Part shown: positions 34,370 to 45,360 of the stretch, in pieces | How the letters are laid out: each line of letters begins with the position of its first letter | Position numbering within the stretch: the first letter of the stretch is position 1 | NCBI RefSeq assembly: GCF_020497125.1 | Contig: NC_059072.1 | Span: 304,500,781-304,564,780, forward strand | Length of the DNA: 64,000 nt | Direction: 5' to 3' | Source: Mauremys mutica | Lineage: Eukaryota > Chordata > Testudines > Geoemydidae | Notes under the pieces: generated by a model | What the model was told of the DNA's origin: nothing | The model's database searches: none | What the model saw: the letters and a program-made list of their open reading frames with translations, nothing else | Position numbers and translations under genes: made by a program

Positions 34370-34590
34370 ACAGCAGGCTTTAGAGGAAAAAGCACAGGGT
34401 CTGGAGTTAGGAGTTTTTCAGTTCTAATCCTAGTTTTGCCACTGACTCGTTATGCAGCACCTCTCTGTGCTTTAGTTTAGCCAAATGAAAAATATGGATA
34501 GTAATAGTTTAGTACCCAGCTGAGGTGAGATGAAGATTAGTTAATATTGGTAGCATGAATAAGCAAAGCACTCAGAATTATTAGAGTCAT
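34370..34590 (+). repeat. MIR-like SINE copy
   Basis: 'GGGTCTGGAGTTAGGAG', 'TTCTAATCCTAGTTTTGCCA', 'CTGACTCGTTATGCAGCACC' and 'CCAAATGAAAAATATGGATA' follow the MIR order. Diverged. Confidence 0.7.
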
Positions 34591-35078
34591 GGTCACGTGG
34601 TGATATTATTTGGCAACACGGTTAGTACTGTGTGTAAATTAAAACATCCAGCTGGCGTTTCTTTGCTGATTAGTTACATAATGTATAGTCTTGTGGGAAG
34701 CAAATCCATACACAAACACCTACACAAAGGCACAAGTGAAAGAATGTTTTATTAGCAGAGCTCCAGCAGCCTGCTTCATACTCTGTAAAAGCCCTACTGA
34801 TTGATCCTGCCAGCAGTGCTTGGGTTTGCAGTTTAAGAGCCAGCCTTAAAGAGACACACCACTGCATGGAACAAAAGCAGAATTAAATGAAAATAGTCTC
34901 TAGACGTACTCCTGAGGGTGCAATGGCCAGTTCGGGGTAATGCTGTTCATGTGTTTTTAAACATAGCCAGGCCTTTTGATTTTGTGTGATTATAATATGG
35001 GCATAAATCCCAAGTCACACGACAGTGAGAGCCAAGTTTTTATAACCAGTTAGGAATGTGACCAGTTTTACAGCCACA
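34591..35078. other. no recognisable feature
   Basis: Unique DNA between the MIR copy and the next hAT element. Confidence 0.4.
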
Positions 35079-35086
35079 AGTTACAG

Positions 35087-35414
35087 CAGGGGTCGGCAAC
35101 CTCTGGCACAAGGCTCGCCAGGGTAAGCACCCTGGAGGACTGGGCCAGTTTGTTTACCTGCCGCGTTGGCAGGTTCGGCGGACCGCAGCTCCCACTGGCT
35201 GCGGTTCGCCATCCCAGGCCAATGGGGGTGGCAGGAAGCAGCGAGGGATGTGCTGGCCATGGCTACCCGCCACCCCCATTGGCCTGGGACAGCAAACAGT
35301 GGCCAGTGGGAGCCGCCATTGGCTGAACCTGCCAACACAATAGGTAAACAAACTGGCCCGGCCCACCACGGTGCTTACCCTGGCGAGCCGCGTGCCAGAG
35401 GTTGCCGACCCCTG
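35087..35414. mobile_element. non-autonomous hAT, near-complete palindrome
   Basis: 328 bp. The ends CAGGGGTCGGCAACCTCTGG and CCAGAGGTTGCCGACCCCTG are perfect inverted complements. A perfect 8-bp target duplication AGTTACAG flanks it (35079-35086, 35415-35422). The inverted symmetry continues far inward (GTAAGCACC / GGTGCTTAC, AACTGGCC / GGCCAGTT, CCAATGGGGGTGGC / GCCACCCCCATTGG), so almost the whole element folds on itself. Confidence 0.95.
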
Positions 35415-35671
35415 AGTTACAGGATTCCATTTGTGTCGACACACCAGCTTCTATGCCATCATAAATGTGTTTTTGCAGCCATACCTGGCTCTTTGGCTGT
35501 TCACATTTTTAAGAATACATTCTGGGCAGATACCCCATAGTGGCCCAGCAGCAGCTGCCAATGCAAGTGAAACCCACATACCTCCTGAGTGTAGTGCTCT
35601 ATCCTCCCTAGTGTCAGTGAGACCACTTAGAGAAAGAGATTAATGAGTCTGCTACAGTCTTAGCTAAGGGC

Positions 35672-35828
35672 CATGTGCCTTTTTAGCTCATGCATTTAGC
35701 TCCAGAAATCCCAGGTTCAATCCTGGGACAAAAATTGGTCCTGCTAGTGAAGGCAGGGGGCTGGACTCGATGACTTTTCAAGGTCCCTTCCAGTTCTAGG
35801 AGAGTGGTATATCTCCAATTATTATTAC
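35672..35828 (+). mobile_element. Cry-type tRNA-derived SINE (turtle)
   Basis: The tRNA-like head has an A-box-like TAGCTCA (35684) and a B box GGTTCAATCC (35714-35723). The body GAAGGCAGGGGGCTGGACTC then GGTCCCTTCCAGTTCTAGGA is the diagnostic Cry SINE sequence, and the ATTATTATT tail is the typical 3' end. Known from hidden-necked turtles, hence the taxonomic inference. Confidence 0.88.
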
Positions 35829-35962
35829 CTTTTTTTATCCCATCTGCCAACAACTGGGGTCTGTTGGTTTACACAAGGACTATGGGTATTTTTGCAGCTC
35901 CCTCCTCAAGTGGGATTTCTTAGGCAAAATTTATAATCTTCTGCCTCCAAAATCTGCCATTT

Positions 35963-36012
35963 ACTGTGTACAACCCCTCCCATCCCACCCCACTCCACCC
36001 CACCCCACCCCT
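35963..36012. repeat. CCCCAC/CCACC low-complexity tract
   Basis: Run of CCCATCCCACCCCACTCCACC-like sequence, a simple repeat. Confidence 0.85.
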
Positions 36013-36109
36013 GGATGAGGTCTCTAGGTGTTACCACAATATGAAGGTCAAATAAATAATAATAATGATCAAGGGCCATAGTGGCCATTTTGCATCACTG
36101 AGACTTTAC

Positions 36110-36900
36110 TGGCCCTTCAGGTAGCTGCATCTTCCATTTTCTGGCTGGTGCTGCCTAAGGACAAAGAATTGATTGTAGCAGCATCCAGAGATGTATTGGG
36201 TGTGGGCATACCATGAAGCAAGTGCTGCTGAGCCATGTGAGTCATGTTCCTGAAACAACGGAGAGTTCTGAACAATACTGGGGTTTCCCAAATGGTGCAG
36301 GGGCTATTGACAGAATACCCTTCCCAATTCTTTGCCCTCACAATCAGGCCATGGAGCTCTACAACCAAAATTCTTACTCTGCTCTGGTGGATCGCAAATG
36401 GTGTTCTACAGATGCAAACATTGGCTGACCTGGCAAAGGTTAATAATGCCAGGACATTAAAGAATTCCATCCTGGGAAGGAAGAGACAACCAGGGATTCT
36501 GTTCCCCCAACACAGCTGAGAAATATGTGGTGTATCTGCTCCAGCGGTGATTCTTCGCAGCCCAGCCTACTCTGGCTAATGCAGCCATAGCCACGTCGGG
36601 AGGATGTCAGCAAAGGGTAATTTTAGTACCACTTTGGTGATGTGACACAGACAGTTTGGGAGACTGAAGGGGAAATGGCAATTCCTACTGATGCGAAATG
36701 GCACAGAACTGGAGTATATCCCTACAGTCATGGCTGCTTGTGTTGTGCTCCCTCTTGTTTGGGAAAGCTGCGAAAACACATGGGATGCTGAGGCTGGGCA
36801 TTTTCTTCAACTCATTGTGAGCCCCGAGGCTACTAGTGATGGTCCTGCTGTCGTGGTGAACAAGGTAAGTGCAGTATTTCACTCATACGTATCCTAGAAG
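36110..36900 (+). pseudogene. decayed PIF/Harbinger (HARBI1-like) transposase
   Basis: A former DDE transposase that would cut and insert DNA. Pieces in different frames follow the family order. From 36213, one frame has 'GFPNGAGAIDRIPFPILCP' with the first catalytic Asp at 36309-36311, where the family has a Gly after it. ALVD follows near 36387. At about 36546 'GDSSQPSLLWLM' corresponds to the GDPAYPLLPWLM block and keeps the second Asp (36549-36551). At 36655 'FGRLKGKW' is the segment after the catalytic Glu. From 36711, 'YIPTVMAACVVLPLVWESC' matches the C-terminal helix. The Glu itself is lost in an indel near 36643-36654, and several stops and frame changes make it inactive. I found no element termini. 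Confidence 0.82.
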
Positions 36901-37376
36901 TCAGGAAGAGGAAGAGGAGTGAAATCCACATAGTGCGATGCTTCTGTTAAATGTTCTTCATTATTTGGCCTTATTTTAATCTGATTAAATTGACGTCTGG
37001 CATTCATGGCTGTATGTAATAAAATGAAGCATGTATTGAACTCTGTTCCCGGGCTTTTTATGCAGGCACATGTCATCACAGAACAGGATCTTTATTAGGA
37101 AAACAATCATGCAAAACACTTTTGGGGCTGCGCAAACTGGAACACAAGTGGTATTTAAATGTCAGCTCTGCTGCTTGCTTGCAGCTGGTGGGTCACGGGG
37201 CGGTGACAGTTCTCGTCTCTTTCCACGCTGTACTGATGGGAAGCGGTTCTGAGATTCCAGGATGGGGAGGAGGCATCAAGTGTGGAAGGTTGAAGAAGTG
37301 TTGTTGCACTTATTGTGAGGCTGGAGTGCATGAGTAGTCCCATTGGCAGCCTGGGAGCTGCTGCTGATGGTGTCTC
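36901..37376. other. possible remainder of the Harbinger element
   Basis: No motif recognised. It could be the 3' untranslated part of the decayed transposon. Confidence 0.3.
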
Positions 37377-37678
37377 TGAGCATGTCTACACTTTCCTCCG
37401 GAGCGATCAATCCAGCAGGGGTCGATTTATCGCATCTAGTGAAGACGCGATAAATTGAACGCCGGGGGCTCTCCTGTCGACTCTGGTACTCCACCGGAGC
37501 AAGAGGCACAGGTGGAGTCAACAGGGGAGCGTCAGCAGTTGACTTACCGCGGTGAAGACACTACGGTAAGTAAATCTAAGTACGTCGACTTCAGCTACAT
37601 TATTCATGTTATTCACGTAGCTGAAGTTGCGTAACTTAGATTGACCCACCCCCACCCTCACAGTAGACCAGGCCTCTG
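37377..37678. mobile_element. multi-hairpin MITE, second copy
   Basis: 302 bp. Left GCATGTCTACACT and right CAGTAGACCAGGCCTCTG. It shares with 5693-5992 the GACGCGATAAAT/GATTTATCGC pair, the ACTCCACCGGAGCAAG region and the GACTTCAGCTAC...GTAGCTGAAGTTGCGTA hairpin. It has lost CpGs and gained an insertion (TTATTCATGTTATTCACG), so it has drifted more than the first copy. Confidence 0.75.
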
Positions 37679-38639
37679 TCACCATTTCCATCATGTGACT
37701 GCATACTTCCAAAGACTATCTCCTCTCTTCTCCTGCTGCCTCTCCACCATCCTCCTCCTTCCTTTGGTAGCTTCCCACTAGCCCCAAAACACCAGAACAC
37801 CAACATGCAGTCATCTCAAAAGGATCTGAGCATCTGCTCTCCTGTGGAAGATACTAGATCCAACACAGGCGCTATGTGTTTTGATAAAAAAACCTTTTTT
37901 CTGCTTCCAGCCCAGTTTCATTTTTTTCTGGGTCCTGCCATGATGGTGTAATACTGTGCTTCAAGATGGCACCCTCTGGAAGCTATGCATGTCAGGAAAA
38001 TCAGGATTTTGAATTTGTTGCAGGAAAGAAGGAGAGCTGGGATGGAGCAAACCTTCTTTCCACACAAATTGATTACTAATTAGCAAACGAGACTTTTATG
38101 GTTTTCATCTCCTATACATGAAAGTTTCCCTCAGTCTGCAGGTTCCTCTTTAAATTTACACCGTGGATAAGAAAGCATCCTTTATTCTTGCATTTCCACA
38201 TTATTTCCCAGTGCTCTGTCATTAATGTAAGTGCAGCCCTGAGGGTATCTCCATTTGTGTTAGAGGGTGTCAGTCTCATTTACAGTTAATTTGGGAGAGA
38301 TCAACTCCACTTTGTTTCGCAGGACTATAGCACAGAGCCAGTTCTGTTTATGAAACACACTTTATTACAAATAGTGGTGCCCTCAGGGTACCACATCAAT
38401 TTATAAATACTTAGTCACCCTTATTCTCGTAACCCATTAATTGCCAGCATTTTCCATTTTGTTAGCTAAATAACGAGATGATTCATGGTTATAGTCTGTT
38501 TCCACCTGGAAAGTGACATCCTAACTAATGAAACTGGGGTAAGAGTCATTTATTTGCAATCTAATACTACTAATGAGATAGTTACATAGCAGCTTTTTGT
38601 CCAAGGATCTCAATGAACTTTACACACACTTAGAGAGCA
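37679..38639. other. no recognisable feature
   Basis: Unique DNA without supported elements. Confidence 0.4.
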
Positions 38640-40440
38640 GTTAGGAGGAGTGTAGATGTGCGAACTCGCCCCTGCGGCGCCTCCTGCTGGTTACATAGCT
38701 CGTTCCAGCTCTGGAGCGCCCTCTGCAGGCCAGTGATCCACCTATCCTCTTGGGCCCCGTGCCCCTCCCTGGACCCCGGTGCCCTTTTAGCTGGGGTGCT
38801 GCTTCCTGGCAGCAACCTCTCAGTCTTAGGGTCTCCCCTCCCTCAGGAACCCCCAACCCACTAGCCCCACTTTGCCTCAGTTTTGGCTACTGCCAAGTCT
38901 CCATCTAGCCTCCATTCCCTGGAGCCGACTGCAGTATCAGCCACTCATCATAGGCAAAGGGGTTTGGACCTGCTGCCTTGGCCTACCCCTGGGCTGCCCT
39001 CTGCAACCCCCAGTACCTTTTAGCCCAATCCTAGGCCGCAGCCTGGGGCTTTCCAGACTGGAGCTCCCCAGCCCTGCTCCACTCAGATACTTTGTCTCTA
39101 GCTCCCTGCAGCCAGGCCCATCTCCCTCTACAGGCAGAGGAAGACTGTTTGCTCCTGGCTTTTCTGGCCTTCTTATAAGGCCCTGTTGCTCAGTTTGGGG
39201 TGTGGCCCCAGCTGCAGCCACTTCCCCCAATAGCCAGGGTTTTACCTTGCCCTCTGCAGGCCTTTTCCAACCCCTTCCAGGCTGGAGAAGGTTTTCCCCC
39301 TCTACAAGGATGAAGAAGGGATTAAGGGCAAAATCCTTGTGTGACACCTTGTCGGGGTGTGGGAGTGCAATCCAGACCAGTGTCACCACCTGTCCTGTAA
39401 CCTTGGGTGCCTCACAACGCTTTGCTGTTATAGCTCCCAACCTGGAATGCTCACTGCCAGCCTGCCAGCATGCAGTCACATCCTGAGTTTCTGTGTGCTA
39501 TACAGATCATACCCCAGCCCAGCCCTTCTATAGCCCCACTCTGGCTTCCACCAGCCTTAGTTATTACTTGCAGGGTAACCCCAACTCACTCCCAGTTCCA
39601 AATTTTCCCAAAACCATGTACTCTGCATGTCCAGCCTTTCCCTGGACAGTTCACAGAAATAATGTGGTTTGTTTGTTCCTTTAAAGACACAAAAGCACAT
39701 TGTGTAAACTTAACTGGGGAGTAAAGACACCCTTCCCTTTAAACACAGCACTGAGTTGCTTTATGGTAAAAATGAAATAAATGTGTTAACAAAATAGACA
39801 TAGGATTAATTGAGGTCAAGTAGAAGGGAAAACAAAACAGGGCATGCTTCTAAAAGTCTAAAACCCAGACTAGCAAGATACAAGCTTTGTTCATGATGTT
39901 TTCTCTCACCAATCATTTTCTTTCCAGTATGTCTGACTTTCCCTCAGTCAGTACCTTCCATAAAAGCACAAGGTGCTGGCATTCCTTGTCTTCCTAGGTG
40001 AAAGATCTTTGCCTAAGCAGGTTTTTCACCTATATTCAGCTCCAGAGCCTTCAACCCCCACTTGGTTGAAGGACCCATCTTTCTCAGCTTGCACGAGCTC
40101 TGGCCTCTTGCCTCTGTCTAGTGATGGATGCCAAAGATGGCTTCTGTCCTTGCTTAGATCTTCCAAAGTTCTATGAACTTGTTTCAAGAGACAGATGACC
40201 TCATGCTGTTCTTCCCTTCCTGTGGGCTTCCCCTCCCTCTGTACGATTTCTATGTGAACAGAGCTTCCATTGTTTCTGATTCCACCATGCTTAATTTACA
40301 TAGGAGACAGGTAGATAGCTGTGACATTCTCTTCTGTCTGGGCACACTGTACAGCCTAATATCAATGAGTATCCATAACTCCTTACATAGTGATAATACA
40401 TACATTTCACAATGATATTGATCACCAGTATGGCATTAGC
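38640..40440. other. GC-rich block and adjoining AT-rich block, probably one old interspersed repeat
   Basis: 38640-39720 is unusually GC-rich for this window and changes abruptly to AT-rich DNA. The whole looks like inserted repeat material (possibly LTR-derived), but no coding motif or LTR boundary is visible. Frames of up to 204 codons (38872-39486) have no recognisable domain. Confidence 0.4.
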
Positions 40441-41109
40441 TTTCAGTGAAGACCTCACTTTATGCACTCTTATAATACACTAATATTGTATAAAATCAGT
40501 CGATTCAATTTCTTTTCACTTGGATGTTCAGAACTACCACCACCTCTGTCTTTATAGACCAATAAATCTTTGAAATGGGTTCTTCTGAGGGTTACTCCTC
40601 AAAGTAAAGTTTATTTAAGCTATTAGGAAGGCAACATGGAGTCTGGTGGTGAAGGAAGCTCTGTGCCTTTTCTTCCCCCACTTATGTTTGCTGAAATGCA
40701 AATTGTTCTGTTTCTTGCCACTTCCTTTCCTTGCTGTCTTGATGGTCCTGTTTCCACTTTCATGCAAATATGGACCTTTGTTGTCATTGCTAGAAGATCG
40801 GACTGGTCAGAGAATCAAATACGCATACCTTTGTCTAAAGCAGCCTGTTGATCAACTCCCCCGATGCGCCTCTCTAGAACGCATTTTAGTTTTCAGTCCA
40901 GCATATGTCCATAACTCTTAATATTCACCATGTACATACATCATGGAAGATTATTAATGATCAATGAGTTATTCATTTTCAAATGATACCACACAAGGTG
41001 TATTTTGTACAAAGATTATTACAGTAGTGTGCAGGGTGTGAATATAGGGATGCTTAGCATCACAACTGGCTCTACTGAAGTCAATGCAAAACTCCAAATA
41101 AGTTCTGTA
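40441..41109. other. no recognisable feature
   Basis: AT-rich unique DNA. Confidence 0.4.
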
Positions 41110-41315
41110 GGGCAGGATTTCATGCCAAGTCTTCCAATGCCCAGAAGGTAGGTAAACATTGTTATCCCCATTTTATAAATGGGCAGAGAGATGAAGTGAC
41201 TTGTCCAAGCTTACACAGCAAGCCTGTGGCAGAGACAGGAATAGAAGCCGCATCTCCTAACTTCCCAAGCCATGCCTTGCTCACTAGACTATGCTGTCTT
41301 TCATTTCTGACAGCT
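41110..41315 (-). repeat. MIR-like SINE copy
   Basis: On the plus strand, 'TCCCCATTTTATAAATGGGC', 'GAAGTGACTTGTCCAAGCTT', 'ACACAGCAAGCCTGTGGCAG' and 'CACTAGACTATGCTGTC' are the reverse complement of the MIR order. Confidence 0.78.
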
Positions 41316-43114
41316 GTTTGTGTTTGGAAGATGAATGGGAAGCCAGGGAAATTCTATCCACCCAAAACTACTCTCTGTCTCTAAACACTGAATTACCTTC
41401 CACCCAGGGCTTGCACTTTCATATGCTAAGTAGATTACAGCACATCATTCCATTTACTGATTTGCTGTGTCAGAGCTACAAAATTAGCTGACCCTGCATG
41501 CTTTCCCTGCTCTGTTCTTTTCCATCTAATTCCCATCAGCCATTCTGAGTGACCATCCTTTGTAGTAAGCCTGTGTGAACATGTTGATTGGGCAGTTCCT
41601 CCCAGATGCCAGTTGGTTATGGGGAGAGAGCCCAAGGAATCCTCCTCTTCCTCTACCATAGTGTCCACCAAACTTTGACCAGTGGTATTTGTCCAGACAG
41701 TAAATGGTCTGACTAATCACCAACTCAGAATGCTTTCAATCAGTGTCAGACCCGAGTACCTCCTATTGCAAAGACATTTTCCCCTACCTTATGGATAAGT
41801 TCACCCTATCTAAGACAATCTTTCCAGCGCTGCAGTGAAGGACTGCATGCAGAGGTTAGTGAACATGATTTCAGTCTCACAACCAAATGTCCTGAGAGCA
41901 CTGAGAGAAGCCAGCATCGCCATACATGGAGGGGGATCCATGTCCCTATTAGTTGAAGGCTGGATCTGCCACTGCCCAAGAACTTCAGAGACAAGAGCTA
42001 CCAGCAAACATGAAATACACAATAATCCAGCCTGTGCTTGGGAAATCATCACTCAGTCCAACCAACAATTCCAGCTAATACCCTGACTCCAACCTTTCCT
42101 TTTTTGGCAAGCTTATCATGAAGTTGTTAGTGAGACAAATCCAGGAGCAACAGATCTTTCCCGATATCCTTTGCCTTCTAAATCAAGCTTCAGATTAGGG
42201 TATTATAGAACTGGTGCTAGCAGCATTCATTGAGGATCTCCTTTGCCGTGTCTCCGTGGCTGATATTTTTAGGTCTATTACCAGCCTTTCACAACAATCA
42301 TGAGGTGCTGCTCCTCTGTGATCCCACAGGAGCCGAGACCAGCTGATGCTCCTCAGCTCCTGTCCCCTTGCTTTAATCATGAGGGGGCTGGTGACAGGGC
42401 ATTCTCAGTGAGGACTTCTCATTTCCCCCATCAGTTCAATGGAGCCTGGATTTGTTGACCTCTGTTCCCCCAGGACTTTCCCAGGGCAACTGAATGCTGG
42501 CTGGGTGAGGGTAGCATGAGATCTTGGCTTTTCTTCTAAAGAGCTGTAGGTTTTGAATGGTGGAACTAGGCCCAGCCCTTGTTTTCATAACACTGGGTCT
42601 AATGTGTGACTGATAAACTGAGCTGTATTGTGAGTAGGGGATGGGGCACTGTCAGGAGTCAAAAGAAATTAAATAACTCTAAAAGAAAAAGGTGTTCGTT
42701 TTGAAAAGAGAACTTCCGCGCCATTAAAAATTACTAGTAGAGCTAGTAAAAAACTGGTCATTAGCATTTTTTTCAATGAAAAATGGTTTTTTGAGTAAGT
42801 GGACATCTTCAAAAAAAGAAACTCTGTTCTCAAAGATTTTTCAGTTCTCAAAATCCTAAAATTTGAATTTCTCAATGAAAACCAGAAGAAGTTCAATGAA
42901 AACAAAAAATTTCCATTTTTGTCAACATTTCTGCAGGGAAAGGGGGGAATCTCATCCCAGGTAGTTCTAGTTACTATTGTAAAATGGCCCCCTTTTACTC
43001 TACACATTGGCCAATGAATGATTTCAAATCATATCTGCTTGCTTCACTGAGAAAAAAAATGCTTTCAGTCCTGTTTGCCACTGCAGAACCTTTGTAGCCA
43101 TCACGGAGCAGTCT
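41316..43114. other. mostly featureless; A/T-rich GAAAA-type stretch at 42660-42930
   Basis: 42660-42930 has many AATGAAAA/TTTTCA motifs with partial inverted symmetry, which suggests an old repeat. No gene seen. Confidence 0.35.
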
Positions 43115-43122
43115 GCCTTATT

Positions 43123-43303
43123 TAGGGTTGCCAGCTCTCATTGAAGCCATTCCAGGAGATTTCCCCCCCCCCCCCCAACATGATGTAATGTTATTTTCTT
43201 AAAATATCCTATTAAAATATCCCAGATTGTTTTCAATAGTCACCGGGAGATCAATGCCGATTCCGGGAGACTCCAAGCCAACCCTGGAGGGTTGGCAGCC
43301 CTA
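43123..43303. mobile_element. short hAT-like element
   Basis: 181 bp with ends TAGGGTTGCCAGCTCTC and GAGGGTTGGCAGCCCTA. Probable 8-bp target duplication at 6 of 8 positions (GCCTTATT 43115-43122, CCCTCATT 43304-43311). Contains a C14 run at 43163-43176. Confidence 0.72.
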
Positions 43304-43728
43304 CCCTCATTGCATCATCAGGAGAATGATTAAGCTTCTAATTGGAGAATCTTTATTCTGCTGAGTACGAGGCAGAAAGAACAACAGCTTGATTTTCAGA
43401 TGTCAGGGCAGTTTGTAGCTCTGGATAGATTTGCTATGGCAATCACTGCAAGAGAATAAAGATGGAGCCCCTGCAATGGCAGTTTTACTCTCATTTATTG
43501 ACTACAATCACATTTTAAGCAGCTTTTGTGCAGGAAAGACCTGGGTGAAAAGGAGTACAAATCAGGGAACTGCAGGAAATGGCAATAGGAAGAACATGTC
43601 AAAAGAGTGTAATGGTCATCTTGGTTATGATGATAGACTGAATATTTTAGCATCCAGCGTTTTAAAGCCCTGAGATGATCCTGGCTATATGCCATTGAAA
43701 TTCATTATTAAATCATATTTAACTAATA
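43304..43728. other. no recognisable feature
   Basis: Unique DNA. Confidence 0.4.
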
Positions 43729-43739
43729 TGGTATTAACT

Positions 43740-43869
43740 ATCAGAGGGGTAGCCGTGTTAGTCTGGATCTGTAAAAGCAGCAAAGAGTCCTGTGGCACCT
43801 TAGAGACTAACAGACGTTTTGGAGCATGAGCTTTCATGGGTGAATACCCACTTCGTCGGATGCAAGTAC
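43740..43869 (-). mobile_element. SINE-like retroposon, complete copy
   Basis: In sense (minus) it starts near CTTGCATCCGACGAAGTGGG and ends CCCCTCTGAT. It is flanked by an 11-bp target duplication TGGTATTAACT (43729-43739, 43870-43880). Variable 11-13 bp duplications at the three copies indicate target-primed retroposition. There is no poly(A) tail and no clear pol III box. I recognise the unit as abundant in turtles but am not sure of its family name. Confidence 0.85.
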
Positions 43870-43880
43870 TGGTATTAACT

Positions 43881-44330
43881 GTGATTGTGACAAGTATTTC
43901 TCTATGATTTCCACTGTAATGCAGATATACTGAATGCATCATTAGTTTAAAGCATTGGCCTTGAATGGATACGTTTCATGCTCGTTCCTGCTGGGAATAT
44001 GGAATCAACTTCTGTCTACAGAGGTTAAAAAAGGATGGATACATCCTTGCTACTATCTTCAATCTTGCACTTTTGACTCTCACATTAAAAATAATCCGTT
44101 TGCAAAAGCAGAGTCTTAATTGTGCTATCTTGGCCAAATCCCAGCAGGGATAATTTTGCCAGCCTAGACAGAGACGTTATCCTTCATATCCCCTCAAAAA
44201 ACTGCTGCATACTGTTGCTGCCACAGAAAGATTGCAGCACTCCACCCGGGGGGTGGCTGCATTTCCGTAGTTGGTCAGTGGTCCCTGTAGCTACATTCTA
44301 CCCAGCACTTTAGACTCCTGCAGGGGTAAG
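43881..44330. other. no recognisable feature
   Basis: Unique DNA up to the retroviral target duplication. Confidence 0.4.
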
Positions 44331-44336
44331 GGTCAT

Positions 44337-44355
44337 TGTTGGACCACAGAACAGG

Positions 44356-44358
<3 letters not shown>
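44337..44358 (-). repeat. 22-bp remnant of the 3' LTR
   Basis: TGTTGGACCACAGAACAGGA AC matches the inner end of the 5' LTR at 47238-47259 exactly. It adjoins a T30 run (44359-44388 on the plus strand). It includes the terminal TG that abuts the target duplication. Confidence 0.92.
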
Positions 44359-44389
<31 letters not shown>

Positions 44390-44610
44390 GATTGTATCCC
44401 TCAGCTGTCAGGTGATCAAGCTGACACTGAGGGTGGGGGGTCTTCAAGAAAGACACATCAAACCACATGACAACACGACAACGATTCTGGCCAGAAAACA
44501 GACAACACAAAACATAACAGAGAACACAAAACATCATGGTACACTAAATACCTATATAGCCACACAAATTTTCTTTCAGACACAAATATCATTCCAAGCG
44601 AGTAACTGAT

Positions 44611-45213
44611 TCACGGAGGATCAGACTGAAAAAGTCCTGGCAAAGCTAACAAACAGCTCTCCTCCGGGGGCTCTGGTTCCGCGACGTCTGAGCGTCGTGA
44701 GGCTCCTCCGATTCGGTGTGAGGGAAAATGGCTACTAAAGTAACCAGCGTAATCCATGGTGGCAAGTACAAAAGAAAGGTGAGTAGCAAGCAACTGAGTC
44801 ACAGTAACATCATCAAAGGGCAAATAAATGGTATGAGGGTCAATAATTGAAAAAGTAAAGCTTGCGCGTACCATTATCCCAATGTTCCCGGTATAATCAG
44901 CGTCAATAAGGCCAGGTAAAACAAAAATACCCTGTTTTGATGTAGACGAACGGCCAATCAAAAGAGCACTTAGTCCAAATCCTAATGGGCCATCAGTGTT
45001 AGAAGGAAGAACTTGAACTTTATCAGTCTCTAGAACTACATCTGATGCTGTGGCCAGGTCCACTCCGGCACTGCCACGGGTTGCTCCGGTGAGGTGTTCC
45101 AGGCAGCCGGGTTGGTAGGTGGAGGTACTTGTATCGTCGCGCTCCTCCGAGGGGCGCTCCGTGATCCGTTTCCCGGCAGCGGTGTTCCATCTTTCTTGTA
45201 ACGCGCCCAGCAA
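44611..45213 (-). pseudogene. pro: retroviral pro-frame product with dUTPase domain, truncated
   Basis: Lies in the -1 frame relative to gag and overlaps its end, as in betaretrovirus-like genomes. dUTPase would remove dUTP and keep uracil out of viral cDNA. Visible motifs, numbered from 45213: motif 1 GSAGVDL (47-53), motif 2 GRSS (87-90), motif 3 GLIDADYTGNIGIMV (101-115, catalytic Asp in the DADY segment). The later motifs are unclear, and the protease that normally follows is absent: after about residue 150 the sequence is unlike either. It was made only by frameshift from gag, so the Met at 45213 is not a real start. The deletion breakpoint probably lies near 44760. Confidence 0.85.
45168..45174 (-). 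promoter_or_regulatory. gag-pro -1 frameshift site G GGA AAC
   Basis: Gag codons CCG GGA AAC GGA contain GGGAAAC in the correct phase. A -1 slip enters the dUTPase frame (GKRITERP). About ten bases later the sense strand can fold GCGCCCCT with AGGAGCGC (45159-45139 area), a suitable stimulatory hairpin. The same heptamer is known at the gag-pro junction of Mason-Pfizer-type betaretroviruses. Confidence 0.85.
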
Positions 45214-45228
45214 TCATTGGCATGATGT

Positions 45229-45360
45229 CCGAACTTATTACATCGTGCACAAGCACCAGTTGCAGAGTTAGGAGACATATCAGAGGTTCGCTGCCCAAAC
45301 CTATTACGTCGTGTACAAGCGCCTGTTGCAGCTCTAGATGACATATCAGAGGTTCGCTGC
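45229..45360 (-). repeat. 66-bp tandem duplication inside the nucleocapsid
   Basis: Units 45229-45294 and 45295-45360 differ at a minority of sites. Each encodes a GQRTSDM...ATGAC segment of 22 residues. Only the downstream unit keeps the second Cys of a knuckle; the other has Arg there. Reading frame is preserved. Confidence 0.93.

Noticed and set aside
35672..35750. Possible tRNA gene
   Set aside because: The B box is present but the cloverleaf is incomplete and it continues into the Cry SINE body.
38872..39486. 204-codon frame as a possible host exon
   Set aside because: No domain; the opposite strand is similarly open, pointing to GC-rich repeat DNA.
44337..44388. Retroviral 3' end made by premature strand transfer of short U5 cDNA onto a poly(A) tail
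   Set aside because: That process would copy the same A-tract structure into the 5' LTR, which is instead full length.
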